Of a stretch of DNA of 64,000 nt, positions 53,433 through 62,290 are shown piece by piece. Positions within the stretch are counted from its first letter, which is position 1. Every line of letters begins with the position of its first letter. The DNA is from Pelosinus baikalensis (lineage in GTDB: Bacteria; Bacillota; Negativicutes; DSM-13327): assembly GCF_020819555.1 (NCBI RefSeq), contig NZ_JAJHJB010000018.1:1-64000 (forward strand). The letters run 5' to 3'. The position numbers were made by a program, and so were the translations under genes. A model generated the notes under the pieces. The model was not told where the DNA came from. It saw nothing but the letters and a program-made list of their open reading frames with translations, and did no database searches.

Positions 53433-55913
53433 TTAACGTACTACAATATTAACTAATTTTCCTGCTATGGCAATTACTTTTATCACTTGTTTCTCATGAA
53501 TCAGTACCTGCACTTTTTCTTGCTCTAATACTTTTTCTTCTAATTCCTTTGGCGTAAGTGCGGCAGAAACAACAATTTTTTCCCGCACTTTCCCATTAAT
53601 CTGTACAACAATTTCTACTTCTTCTAACTTTATAGCATCCTCATCAAACACAGGCCATATATGTTTATGGACACTACCTTGACCAATGGTTTCACTCCAC
53701 AATTCTTCTGTGATATGAGGCGCGAAAGGGGCTAACAAGCATAATAAACTTGAAACAAGTTCTCGCACTAACCCAGGATTGACAGCTAGATTCTGATCCT
53801 TAGCGGTATACATTGCATTTACTAATTCCATAATAGAACTAATGGCGGTATTAAAGTTAAAGCGATCACCAATATCTTCTGTTACTTTCTTAATCGTTGC
53901 ATGCAATACACGTCTAAGATTTCGTTCCTCTTTACTAAGAGTGCTATTGTCATATCCCGATTCTTCTCCTGCCATGAAAGAAGCATAGTGATCCACAATT
54001 CTCCACAGACGTCCAAGGAATCGATAAGAACCTTCTACGCCTTGATCATTCCATTCTAAGTCACGTTCCGGCGGAGCAGCAAATAAAATAAACAATCGAG
54101 CTGTATCAGCCCCATATTTTGCAATAATTTCTTCAGGAGACACAACATTACCCTTAGACTTAGACATTTTGGAACCATCTTTTATAACCATTCCTTGTGT
54201 TAATAGGTTCTTAAATGGCTCATTTACATTTACTAATCCTGCATCTTTAAGCACTTTTGTAAAAAACCTTGAATATAAAAGATGTAATATCGCATGCTCA
54301 ATACCACCAATATATTGATCGACAGGTGCCCAATAATCAGCCTTTGAGGAATCAAAAGGAAGATTTGTATTCTTAGGGTCTGCATAACGCATATAATACC
54401 ATGAGGAACAAATAAAAGTATCCATCGTATCAGTCTCACGCTTCGCAGGGCCACCACATTTAGGGCATGTACAATTTACAAACTCTTCCACCTTGGCTAA
54501 CGGCGAAACCGAGCCTGCAGCAAAATTTACATTCTCGGGCAATAAAACAGGTAACTGTTCCTTTGGAACAGGCACACTACCGCAGTCAGCACAATTGATA
54601 AGAGGAATTGGTGCCCCCCAATAGCGTTGACGAGATACCAGCCAATCGCGCAAACGATAATTTACATGGCGTTTGCCATAGCCTTGTTCTTCTAACCATT
54701 TTGCGATTGCTACTTTACCTGCTTCACTCTTCATACCACTAAACTGCCCAGAATTGACCATGATACCATCGCCGCTGTATGCGCCTTCCATCGTGTCTAG
54801 TGCCAATTCTTGCCCTTCAGGCTGCACAACGATCTTTTTAGTTAAATTATATTTATTGGCAAATTGCCAGTCTCGTTCATCATGGGCTGGAACGCCCATA
54901 ACTGCCCCAGTACCATATTCCACCAAAACATAATTTGCTACCCAAATTGGCACCTCTTGACCAGTGAACGGATTTATAGCATAAGCCCCTGTAAATATAC
55001 CTTCTTTTTCAAACTCACTGGAGGTTCGGCTAATCTCGCTCATATTGCGTACTTTATCAACAAATTGACGAATTTCCCCTGCATTGTCTTTACCAGCAAT
55101 CAGCTTTTCTACCAATTTATGCTCCGGTGCCAATACTACATAACTTACACCAAAAGCCGTATCATGTCGTGTTGTATATACAGCAATTTTTTCTTTAGAA
55201 CCGGCCACAGCAAAGCTGAATTCCGCACCTTCACTACGACCAATCCAATTTTCCTGCATCGTTTTAACTCTCTCAGGCCAGCCCTTAAGCTCACTAAGAT
55301 CATTTAAAAGCCGATCCGCATAGTCTGTAATTTTGAAAAACCACTGTTCTAATTCTTTTTTAACTACGACAGAATCACAGCGCCAGCAAGCACCATCAAT
55401 TACTTGCTCATTTGCGAGCACGGTATTACATTCATTACACCAATTCACTGCAGCTTTCTTCTTATAGGCAAGTCCACGCTCTACGAACAATAAGAATAAC
55501 CATTGGGTCCAACGATAATAATCAGGATGACAGGTTGCCACTTCTCGATCCCAATCATAAGATAAGCCTAATTCCTGCTGTTGACGCCGCATATTAGCGA
55601 TATTTTCCCAGGTCCACTCTGCAGGATGAACACCATGCTTGATCGCCGCATTTTCAGCAGGCATCCCAAAAGAATCCCATCCCATAGGATGAAGTACATT
55701 ATAACCTTGCATGCTTTTGAATCTCGCAATTACATCACCAATGGAATAGTTGCGAACATGACCCATATGTAAATTGCCGGAAGGATAAGGAAACATTTCT
55801 AAAACATAATATTCTGGACGCTGACGATTGAGTTCCGTTTTAAAAGCATTATTTTCAGTCCAGTATTTCTGCCATTTAGATTCAATTTCTTTAGGATTAT
55901 ATCTTTCGTTCAT
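53433..55913 (-). CDS. leuS: leucine--tRNA ligase
   Basis: A class I synthetase of 826 residues with the HIGH-type motif HMGH (PYPSGNLHMGHVRNYS), a CP1 editing domain, and KMSKS (DGSKMSKSKGNV). AGGAGG precedes the ATG. It is controlled by the T-box leader upstream. Confidence 0.98.
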   Translation of the reverse strand: MNERYNPKEIESKWQKYWTENNAFKTELNRQRPEYYVLEMFPYPSGNLHMGHVRNYSIGDVIARFKSMQGYNVLHPMGWDSFGMPAENAAIKHGVHPAEWTWENIANMRRQQQELGLSYDWDREVATCHPDYYRWTQWLFLLFVERGLAYKKKAAVNWCNECNTVLANEQVIDGACWRCDSVVVKKELEQWFFKITDYADRLLNDLSELKGWPERVKTMQENWIGRSEGAEFSFAVAGSKEKIAVYTTRHDTAFGVSYVVLAPEHKLVEKLIAGKDNAGEIRQFVDKVRNMSEISRTSSEFEKEGIFTGAYAINPFTGQEVPIWVANYVLVEYGTGAVMGVPAHDERDWQFANKYNLTKKIVVQPEGQELALDTMEGAYSGDGIMVNSGQFSGMKSEAGKVAIAKWLEEQGYGKRHVNYRLRDWLVSRQRYWGAPIPLINCADCGSVPVPKEQLPVLLPENVNFAAGSVSPLAKVEEFVNCTCPKCGGPAKRETDTMDTFICSSWYYMRYADPKNTNLPFDSSKADYWAPVDQYIGGIEHAILHLLYSRFFTKVLKDAGLVNVNEPFKNLLTQGMVIKDGSKMSKSKGNVVSPEEIIAKYGADTARLFILFAAPPERDLEWNDQGVEGSYRFLGRLWRIVDHYASFMAGEESGYDNSTLSKEERNLRRVLHATIKKVTEDIGDRFNFNTAISSIMELVNAMYTAKDQNLAVNPGLVRELVSSLLCLLAPFAPHITEELWSETIGQGSVHKHIWPVFDEDAIKLEEVEIVVQINGKVREKIVVSAALTPKELEEKVLEQEKVQVLIHEKQVIKVIAIAGKLVNIVVR

Positions 55914-55939
55914 TTAAAATCCTCCTATTTATAAAAAAT

Positions 55940-56165
55940 AAAAAACCGCCCCTTGGCTTATTAGCCAGGGACGAGTTATATACACCCGCGATACCACCCT
56001 GATTGACAGCTGTTGCCATCCTCTCAATGATTGTTAACACTAATCAAGCGTCAGCTATTACTAATTCATAGCTGATCCTCCACAGTGAGTTCAGCAAATT
56101 TAAGGGCTGGCTCGCATCATCCGCCAACTTTCTGCACCATAAACAAAGCCTACTACTCTGTATCT
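55940..56165 (-). promoter_or_regulatory. T-box leader of leuS (tRNA-Leu-responsive)
   Basis: On the minus strand AGGGTGGTATCGCGG (complement about 55987-56001) is followed by a terminator with CTTGGC/GCCAGG pairing and a T-run at 55938-55945. Upstream, the specifier region reads GCTGAACTCACTG, giving CTC (complement 56087-56089), a leucine codon. Confidence 0.93.
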
Positions 56166-56286
56166 TAGGACTTGAATAATATTATATCCCACCCTATCTT
56201 GAAAGTCAAATTAACACTATTGGTGTCTATTATCTAGTTCTATATTTTTTAAAAATGCATATATTTTTTCTTGGGAGGTGTATTCT

Positions 56287-56679
56287 ATGTATAAACTAAT
56301 CATAGGAAATATTAGAATTACAGTGTCTGACGATACGATTAGCCATGAACAAGCAACTAGTGCTGCCAGACAGTCCATTTCAGCAGCCCAAGCACAAGGA
56401 AAAGTGTTATCTCATATTGAAATCAGCAAAGGGGAGACGGGTCTTGAAGTAACCCCTACAGAAAAATCAGGTCATAGAACATCACGTAAAACCATTAAGC
56501 AAAGCCTACTTGATGGCATGCATACAGCCATACAAGAAAAATTATACCCTACAGGTACATTCAGCAATAAAGACCTCTGGTATGATGGGGATACCGGACA
56601 AGAGTGGAGCGGCGAGGCCGTGCAAGTTGCCCGAGAGGAAGTCGTTGAGGAATTTGAAAAGTGGATGAAAACAGTATAA
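56287..56679 (+). CDS. conserved-looking protein of unknown function
   Basis: A 130-residue soluble protein, YKLIIGNIRITVSDDTISHE at the N-terminus, then an Ala/Gln-rich helix and an Asp/Trp-containing C-terminal half (DLWYDGDTGQEWSGEAVQVA). GGGAGGTG precedes the ATG, and a strong terminator follows, so it is a single-gene unit. I recognise no family; no membrane segment or cofactor motif is visible. Confidence 0.8.
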   Translation: MYKLIIGNIRITVSDDTISHEQATSAARQSISAAQAQGKVLSHIEISKGETGLEVTPTEKSGHRTSRKTIKQSLLDGMHTAIQEKLYPTGTFSNKDLWYDGDTGQEWSGEAVQVAREEVVEEFEKWMKTV

Positions 56680-56721
56680 AAACAAACCGGTCTCAAACTG
56701 TAGAGACCGGTTTGTTTTATA
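56680..56721 (+). terminator. terminator of the 56.3-kb gene
   Basis: AAACAAACCGGTCTC and its exact complement with an 8-nt loop, with T-rich ends both ways. Confidence 0.93.
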
Positions 56722-56844
56722 TTACTGACTTACAGTAAGCGCTTTATCGAGATAATACAGTAAATCATCTATATCTTCCAGTCCAATGGATAGGCGTATA
56801 AGATCCTCTGTAATACCACTCGTTAATTGCTCTTCAGGCAGCAG
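56722..56844 (-). pseudogene. 3' stub of a Cys/Met-metabolism PLP enzyme (MetY/MetB type)
   Basis: The last 40 codons of a trans-sulfuration enzyme remain: LPEEQLTSGITEDLIRLSIG then LEDIDDLLYYLDKAL. This is the highly characteristic C-terminus (G-I-x-x-D-L-I-R-L-S-x-G-x-E-D). A stop codon is in frame just upstream (56845-56847) and the PLP domain is missing. It lies downstream of the ThiF-like gene on the same strand, as if it once ended that operon. Confidence 0.85.
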
Positions 56845-56948
56845 CTACACTGCTGAGAAAGAAAAGTTACACTCGGGACAATCATATTGACAATCACTAA
56901 ATGTCATGATCCAAAAAATATACAAATGTGTAATGCATTGCATATTGA

Positions 56949-57971
56949 TCACAATCCAAAATACTCTGTATAGAGGGCCTTTGCTTTATTTTCATTTTCA
57001 ACATTTTTGATAATCGCCCGTCCGTCAGCAAAAAGAGTTATTTCTATCTCATGAATTTTCAAACGCAAAAGAAAAGGATTGGATTGAATTTCTCCAACAT
57101 GGGCCAAACGCTTTAGAATATCGGAAAAATCCATCTTGCGAACCTGACCTGGCACAATCTGCACTGCTTTTTGCCCGCATAGCAAAGTCGTATAGGTACC
57201 TTTTCCTTTAGCAAGATAATGATATTCATGTTTAACACAGGCAGGACAATCTGATTGCCTCGATAGCTCTTTGCTATGAAAAGAGTTATTCCAAACATCA
57301 ATGAAAAGGGCTGACTTTCTGATATCAGAACTGCCAACCAGTATTTTTAAAGCTTCTGCCGATGCATAAGATGAAATGATACCCGTAATCATATTCAGCA
57401 CTCCAACTGAGCTGCAAGTGCCGCCAGCCCCTGTTTCTGGCATTCCAGGCATGAAGCATCGATAACATGGAGTTTGTCCTGGAATCATGTTCGCAGTAAG
57501 ACCATAACTCCCTAATACAGCCCCGTGCACCCAAGGAATATTCTTTTTTAAACAGACATCATTTAAAAGGAAGCGAGTCTCAAAATTATCCGTGCCATCC
57601 ATGACAAGGTCAATATCCGTTAACAGCGTTTCAATATTTGAGGCATTCACATCGCTGACAATTGCCTCTAGTGTTATTTCTGAATTGACCTTTTCCAAAT
57701 GCTGAGCAGCAGCAACGGCTTTAGGAAGTTGCTCACGAACATCCGCTTCATCAAAAATCGTTTGCCGCTGTAAATTGCTTATCTCTACAAAATCACGGTC
57801 AATTAAGCGTATATATCCAATCCCAGCTCTCACCAAGTTATTGGCAACTACAGTTCCCAGTGCTCCTAAACCAATGATCGCCACCCGACTGTGCCCAATC
57901 TTCTCCTGACCCGCTGAACCGATACCTTGAAAAATAGCTTGCCTGGAGTATCGTTCTGGTACATGTATCAT
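56949..57971 (-). CDS. ThiF/MoeB/HesA-family adenylyltransferase
   Basis: An E1-like enzyme of 340 residues that adenylates the C-terminus of a ubiquitin-like sulfur carrier. It has the nucleotide motif GLGALGTVVANNL, RLIDRDFVEISNLQRQ, D in DGTDNFETR, zinc pairs CYRC and CPAC, and a GTCSSVGVL loop. About 85 further residues form a C-terminal extension. Its ATG overlaps the cysteine desulfurase stop codon (ATGA), so they are coupled. No sulfur-carrier gene is adjacent. Partner pathway (thiamine, molybdopterin or protein-thiocarboxylate homocysteine synthesis) is not settled. Confidence 0.88.
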   Translation of the reverse strand: MIHVPERYSRQAIFQGIGSAGQEKIGHSRVAIIGLGALGTVVANNLVRAGIGYIRLIDRDFVEISNLQRQTIFDEADVREQLPKAVAAAQHLEKVNSEITLEAIVSDVNASNIETLLTDIDLVMDGTDNFETRFLLNDVCLKKNIPWVHGAVLGSYGLTANMIPGQTPCYRCFMPGMPETGAGGTCSSVGVLNMITGIISSYASAEALKILVGSSDIRKSALFIDVWNNSFHSKELSRQSDCPACVKHEYHYLAKGKGTYTTLLCGQKAVQIVPGQVRKMDFSDILKRLAHVGEIQSNPFLLRLKIHEIEITLFADGRAIIKNVENENKAKALYTEYFGL

Positions 57972-59125
57972 TTCATTTCCTCCACCAATTCTTTCCCAAT
58001 GGCAGTAATTGCCTGTAAGCACGTTTCTATTTCTTCTTCTGTAGTAAAATAGCCTGGACTAATACGGATTGTGCCCCCCTGCAAGGTTCCCAGTACTCGA
58101 TGAGCATCCGGGGCACAATGCAGACCTGGACGGACAGCAATCTGAAAGGATTTATCCAAAATCATACACAGCTCATTCGCACTGATCTGCTCAAGATTAA
58201 AAGACACAACAGCAGCTCGCTGCTGTCCCAATGGCGGACCATAAAGCACCACTCCCGGTATTTTCGCCAAACCTGCTACTAACAGATTTGTCAATTCTTC
58301 TTCCCGCTGCTTTATCTTTTCCATACCAGTTTCCATGATATATCGAATGCCGGCTCCAAGTCCGGCAATTCCTGAAGTATTAAGTGTGCCGCTCTCATAC
58401 CGTTCTGGTAATTCATCAGGTTGTTCTAAAGACTCGGAATGGCTGCCAGTACCGCCTTCACGCAAGGTTTTTAGAATAATCCCCTTATGGACATATAGCC
58501 CGCCAACCCCCTGACAGCCTAATAAAGATTTATGACCAGGAAAAGCCAAAAGGTCAATTCCCATTTCCTGCACATTGATTGGAAAAACTCCTGCAGTTTG
58601 GGCACAATCTACTAAAAAGGTAACACCAAACTCTTTTGCAATTTGTCCAATTTCCCCAATGGGATTTAATGTACCAGTCACATTAGAAGCATGAGTTATG
58701 GCAATTAACTTGGTATTTGCCTGAATAGCATTCTGAATCTCCCGGAGAGAAATTCCATTAACAGGCGATGTCGCCACCTTGGTAACAGTTACTCCATTTT
58801 TACGCAGCGCTTCTAAGGGGCGAGCCATAGCATTATGTTCCATAGAACTGGTAATAACATGATCACCTGGCTGCAACAATCCTTTTAAAGCCAGATTAAG
58901 AGAATCAGTAACATTTAAGGTAAATACCACCTGAGACGGATGAGGAATCGCAAACAATGCTGCCGCTAATTCTCTTGTTTCTTGAACTAGTCTGCCAGCT
59001 TCAATTGCCATGGTATGCCCCGAACGGCCAGGATTTGCTCCGATTTGTCGCATAACCTTGTCAACCATTTGATATACGCTTTCCGGCTTAGGCCAAGAGG
59101 TGGCAGCATTATCCAGATAGATCAT
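57968..59125 (-). CDS. cysteine desulfurase family protein (class V aminotransferase)
   Basis: A 385-residue PLP enzyme: MIYLDNAATSWPKPESVYQM, PLP lysine K199 in FPGHKSLLG, and the persulfide-forming cysteine C337 in RPGLHCAPDAHR. The sequence type resembles the subgroup typified by Enterococcus EF2568 rather than IscS or SufS. It would supply sulfur to the ThiF-like partner translated directly after it. A weaker version of the attenuator motif occupies its leader. Confidence 0.88.
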   Translation of the reverse strand: MIYLDNAATSWPKPESVYQMVDKVMRQIGANPGRSGHTMAIEAGRLVQETRELAAALFAIPHPSQVVFTLNVTDSLNLALKGLLQPGDHVITSSMEHNAMARPLEALRKNGVTVTKVATSPVNGISLREIQNAIQANTKLIAITHASNVTGTLNPIGEIGQIAKEFGVTFLVDCAQTAGVFPINVQEMGIDLLAFPGHKSLLGCQGVGGLYVHKGIILKTLREGGTGSHSESLEQPDELPERYESGTLNTSGIAGLGAGIRYIMETGMEKIKQREEELTNLLVAGLAKIPGVVLYGPPLGQQRAAVVSFNLEQISANELCMILDKSFQIAVRPGLHCAPDAHRVLGTLQGGTIRISPGYFTTEEEIETCLQAITAIGKELVEEMK

Positions 59126-59160
59126 AGAAACTACACCTTCCTACTATTAAACTACAAATC

Positions 59161-59232
59161 TAAAAAAGACTAAGACATCTCCTTTATCAGGATACAACGA
59201 TCTTAGCCTTAAATATCTTCTCAGTCCTAATT
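59161..59232 (-). promoter_or_regulatory. possible attenuator RNA motif, copy 4 (before the cysteine desulfurase)
   Basis: On the minus strand ACTGAGAAGATATTTAAGGC is followed by a terminator (GGCTAAGA/TCTTAGTC arms, six T). The spacing and the CTGA, ATA and AAGGCTAA words match copy 2a, but the small hairpin is not well formed, so this is the least secure member. The rest of 59126-59577 holds no supported gene. Confidence 0.5.
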
Positions 59233-59402
59233 TTGTTTTTCTAAATTACTAGTCGTTTAAATATTACTGCATTTGGATTTAGAATTCAAGTCATTTTTAA
59301 CTCCAGTACTTAACTTCTTTAAAAAGAACCCTTGATAAATATCTTAAACTTAGTGTATTGGCAGCAAGCACTGTTGCTTTATCGTTTCTATCACTATCTT
59401 TT

Positions 59403-59431
59403 TTGACAATATATATCGAAATACGATATTT
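59403..59431 (+). promoter_or_regulatory. possible regulated promoter upstream of purB
   Basis: TTGACA at 59403-59408 is followed after 16 bp by GATATT. The inverted repeat ATATCG-AAATA-CGATAT overlaps the spacer and -10, as an operator would. It lies about 150 bp before purB. Confidence 0.4.
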
Positions 59432-59577
59432 CTTCTTGGAAAAAGTTTGACTATAGTGATAAAATAATACTAGCAACCCCAAAAAGTATCAGTGCGTCAT
59501 GCATTTGACACCCTATCTTACGCTTTCGCTGCTTACTTAGGGTTTTTACAAAAATCTATAGAATAAAGAGGGTATTT

Positions 59578-60936
59578 ATGAGTATTAAATCTTTAACTCC
59601 GCTTGACGGACGCTATGAATCTGTTACCAAACCATTAGGCGACTTTTTTTCAGAATGGGCATTAATGAAATATCGCACCCATATAGAAATTGAATGGCTG
59701 ATTACTATGGCATCTAACCCCGCATTCAATCAAGTACGAACTTTTACATCTGACGAAGTACAGTTGCTGAGAAAGATTGTTACTACTTTTGATGAGGAAG
59801 TTGCTTTAAAAATTAAGGCGATCGAAAAAATTACGAATCATGATGTGAAAGCTGTTGAATATTTCTTAAGAGATACACTGAGTACGACTTCATTATCTGA
59901 TGTTCTTGAGTTTATTCATTTTTCTTGTACTTCTGAGGATATCAACAACTTATCCTATGCATTAATGCTAAAGGACGGCATCCATAAAGTTTGGCTGCCA
60001 GCAGCTAAAGAGCTTGCTGCCGAAGTGGCAAACAAAGCCGAAACTTTAAAAAACGTTGCAATGCTGGCACATACTCATGGACAATCTGCGTCTCCTACCA
60101 CTATGGGAAAAGAGCTTGCTGTATTTGTGTACAGATGGAATCGACAGTTGAAACAAATCCGTAGTCTTGAGTTTCTAGGAAAATTCAATGGAGCCGTTGG
60201 TAACTTTAACGCTCATCAAATTGCCTATCCTGAAATCGACTGGGAAAATGTTGCCAAGAATTTCGTTGAGGGACTGGGTCTGGAATACAATCCGCTGACA
60301 ACCCAAATAGAATCTCATGATTATGTGGCAGAATGTTTCCATGCCATCAACCGTTTTAATAATATTGTCCTAGATTTTGACCGAGATATGTGGCTGTATA
60401 TCTCTTTGGGTTATTTTAAACAAAAAACCATAAGTGGTGAAGTTGGCTCATCAACCATGCCTCATAAGGTCAACCCTATCGATTTTGAGAACTCAGAGGC
60501 AAATCTGGGGCTTAGCAATGCGCTACTGGATCATCTGGCAAATAAACTGCCTATATCCCGCTTACAAAGAGATCTTAGCGACTCCTCGGCGCAACGCAAT
60601 ATAGGAGCTGCCATTGGATATTCTCATATAGCCTTGTCTTATGCTTTAAAAGGTTTTGGCAAAACCCTGACTAATAATCAGGTTATTGAAAGTCACTTGA
60701 CCGATGCTTGGGAGGTCCTATCAGAAGCTATACAAACCGTGATGCGTAAGCATGGACATACGAATGCCTATGATAAGTTAAAAGAAATTACTCGAGGAAA
60801 AGCAATTGGCGAAGCAGAAATTCGTTCTTTTATCGAAAGCGTAGAGTTGCCAAAAGAAGATAAAATTCGCTTACTCGCTTTAACGCCACAAAAGTATATC
60901 GGCTTGGCTGTAGAACTGGTTAAGCACATAAAGTAA
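59578..60936 (+). CDS. purB: adenylosuccinate lyase, long (E. coli-like) form
   Basis: Cleaves SAICAR and adenylosuccinate in purine synthesis. The 452-residue protein has the fumarase-superfamily signature GSSTMPHKVNPIDFENSEAN, the catalytic His region TSEDINNLSYAL and HTHGQSASPTTMGKE. Its length and N-terminus (SLTPLDGRYESVTKPL) are those of the enterobacterial-type enzyme, not the ~430-residue Bacillus type. GAGGG precedes the ATG. It is a single-gene unit on the plus strand. Confidence 0.96.
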   Translation: MSIKSLTPLDGRYESVTKPLGDFFSEWALMKYRTHIEIEWLITMASNPAFNQVRTFTSDEVQLLRKIVTTFDEEVALKIKAIEKITNHDVKAVEYFLRDTLSTTSLSDVLEFIHFSCTSEDINNLSYALMLKDGIHKVWLPAAKELAAEVANKAETLKNVAMLAHTHGQSASPTTMGKELAVFVYRWNRQLKQIRSLEFLGKFNGAVGNFNAHQIAYPEIDWENVAKNFVEGLGLEYNPLTTQIESHDYVAECFHAINRFNNIVLDFDRDMWLYISLGYFKQKTISGEVGSSTMPHKVNPIDFENSEANLGLSNALLDHLANKLPISRLQRDLSDSSAQRNIGAAIGYSHIALSYALKGFGKTLTNNQVIESHLTDAWEVLSEAIQTVMRKHGHTNAYDKLKEITRGKAIGEAEIRSFIESVELPKEDKIRLLALTPQKYIGLAVELVKHIK

Positions 60937-60958
60937 GAAAACGACAATACTTAAAATA

Positions 60959-60997
60959 AACTGCCGCCTACAAATCTAGGCGGCAGTTCATTTTTTT
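60959..60997 (+). terminator. terminator of purB
   Basis: AACTGCCGCCT and AGGCGGCAGTT arms are followed by CATTTTTTT. Confidence 0.93.
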
Positions 60998-61108
60998 CTT
61001 GCTACTTGATTGATCCTCTCTTCTCTCGAAGACTGCGCTTCCAACCTAAGAGACTCACTTCTAGTAATTAAAGCAGATAATCAAGCAACTTGTAAGATTA
61101 ATTGACAT
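60988..61108 (-). pseudogene. possible decayed small ORF behind motif copy 3
   Basis: An ATG at 61108 has an excellent ribosome site (AAGGGGTG, six bases upstream) but the frame ends after 15 codons (MSINLTSCLIICFNY). One base out of phase, a stop-free frame runs from 61080 to a TGA at 60990 and encodes SESLRLEAQSSREERINQVA followed by RKK, a protein-like hydrophilic tail. A single indel would join them. The end overlaps the purB terminator. The product is unknown. Confidence 0.35.
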
Positions 61109-61194
61109 AAAATTCACCCCTTGTCATTTTTAATAAACTAATCATGAATACAGGAAATATTTCTTTGGATTTAACACAGCCTATTCACTTTGTA

Positions 61195-61257
61195 CAAAAA
61201 AGACTGAAGGCAAAGAAAATAATCCATTTTCTTTGCCTTCAGTCTCCTGATCAGCCA
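61195..61257 (-). promoter_or_regulatory. candidate attenuator RNA motif, copy 3
   Basis: On the minus strand: GGCTGA, small hairpin TCAG-GAGA-CTGA, AGGC, then a terminator with perfect 20-bp arms (61201-61220 and 61226-61245) and six T. The CTGAAGGC word belongs both to the small hairpin region and to the terminator arm. Confidence 0.65.
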
Positions 61258-61360
61258 CACGATACTAATTTTGGGTTCTACTCTAACATAAAACTTTCCA
61301 ATAGTCAATTTTTTTATCTAAAGAACTAAACCGCTTTAATACTTCCATTCATTTCTAGAA

Positions 61361-61882
61361 TTAGAAGTCGCTACTGCGATGAAGAATTTCATTGGCTAAA
61401 CTGCTGATGCCAGGATTTCCATGTTCTGTAGTCTTCACCAGGCACTCCCTAAATTTAGGAAGAATCCATTCCTTTTGCATAGTCAGTTTATGAAGAGACT
61501 CGATGGAGTTCTTAACACTATCTTCATCTTCTTGTGTCTCAATCCATTGGCTAAGCAAAACAACCACTTGCTTCATTTCCCATTCATCCCACATAATGCG
61601 CCCATAGAGCACTGCAACTTGCCTGCGTACTCCAGGCTGATTGATCTTCGAGAATTCATTGAGTAATACTCTTCTATAAGGCGTCAAGAATAAAGGACGA
61701 ACACGTGTCACCTTTTCTACCATAGATGCAGCTTGCATCTTAATACAGGGATCTTCGTGCAATACCCCCCGCATGATTTCACTCAAAATAAGAGGATCGC
61801 TAGCCGCAACCTCCAATAATTTTTCTACAAGGTTACGTGCCTCTTCGCTATCCTCGGCTACAATTTCCCATGGTATTAACAA
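61361..61882 (-). CDS. HEAT/ARM-like helical repeat protein
   Basis: A 173-residue all-helical protein with repeated helix pairs: EEARNLVEKLLEVAASDPLI, KMQAASMVEKVTRVRP, PGVRRQVAVLYGRIMW, DSVKNSIESLHKL and GISSLANEILHR. It probably binds another protein. It starts with TTG behind AAGGAGG. It stands alone on the minus strand. No specific function can be named. Confidence 0.75.
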   Translation of the reverse strand: MLIPWEIVAEDSEEARNLVEKLLEVAASDPLILSEIMRGVLHEDPCIKMQAASMVEKVTRVRPLFLTPYRRVLLNEFSKINQPGVRRQVAVLYGRIMWDEWEMKQVVVLLSQWIETQEDEDSVKNSIESLHKLTMQKEWILPKFRECLVKTTEHGNPGISSLANEILHRSSDF

Positions 61883-62290
61883 AACTAATTTCCTCCTTAA
61901 AAGTGGCTTTCTGCTTCTTTATAATCATACCTGCAAAATCTTAGTTAGCATGTTTACTATCTTCAAATAACAATGTAGAATAATGAAAGAAGAAGTTTAA
62001 ATGAATACAATGAGGATTACGATCATCATTTCTTGTACTATTCGCAAATAAGACAGAAGTATCCTGCTTACCTCATCTCCTACCTTATATTTTTTCAGAA
62101 TCGCTATTATGTTAGACTATACTCATAATAGTCAGAATCACGTTGATTTCTTACAAAAACTCGTGTATACAAGATGAAGATAAACAGGTATACTAGTACA
62201 GCATCATCCCTAGCCTTGTGAATATTGGCGAGGACATTGTACCTGCGCCATTAGGGTTTATACTATAAAATACATAGGAGATTTGAACTC
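61883..62290. other. 408-bp intergenic region
   Basis: A divergent intergenic region between the HEAT-like gene and the 62.3-kb gene. It must hold promoters for both, but I see no convincing -35/-10 pair, structured RNA or coding frame. Confidence 0.4.

Noticed and set aside
59297..59482. 61-codon minus-strand frame upstream of the cysteine desulfurase
   Set aside because: It begins with TTG without a ribosome site, and no family resemblance is visible; treated as chance.
61144..61329. Plus-strand frame across motif copy 3
   Set aside because: It runs through the 20-bp terminator hairpin of the attenuator motif; not coding.
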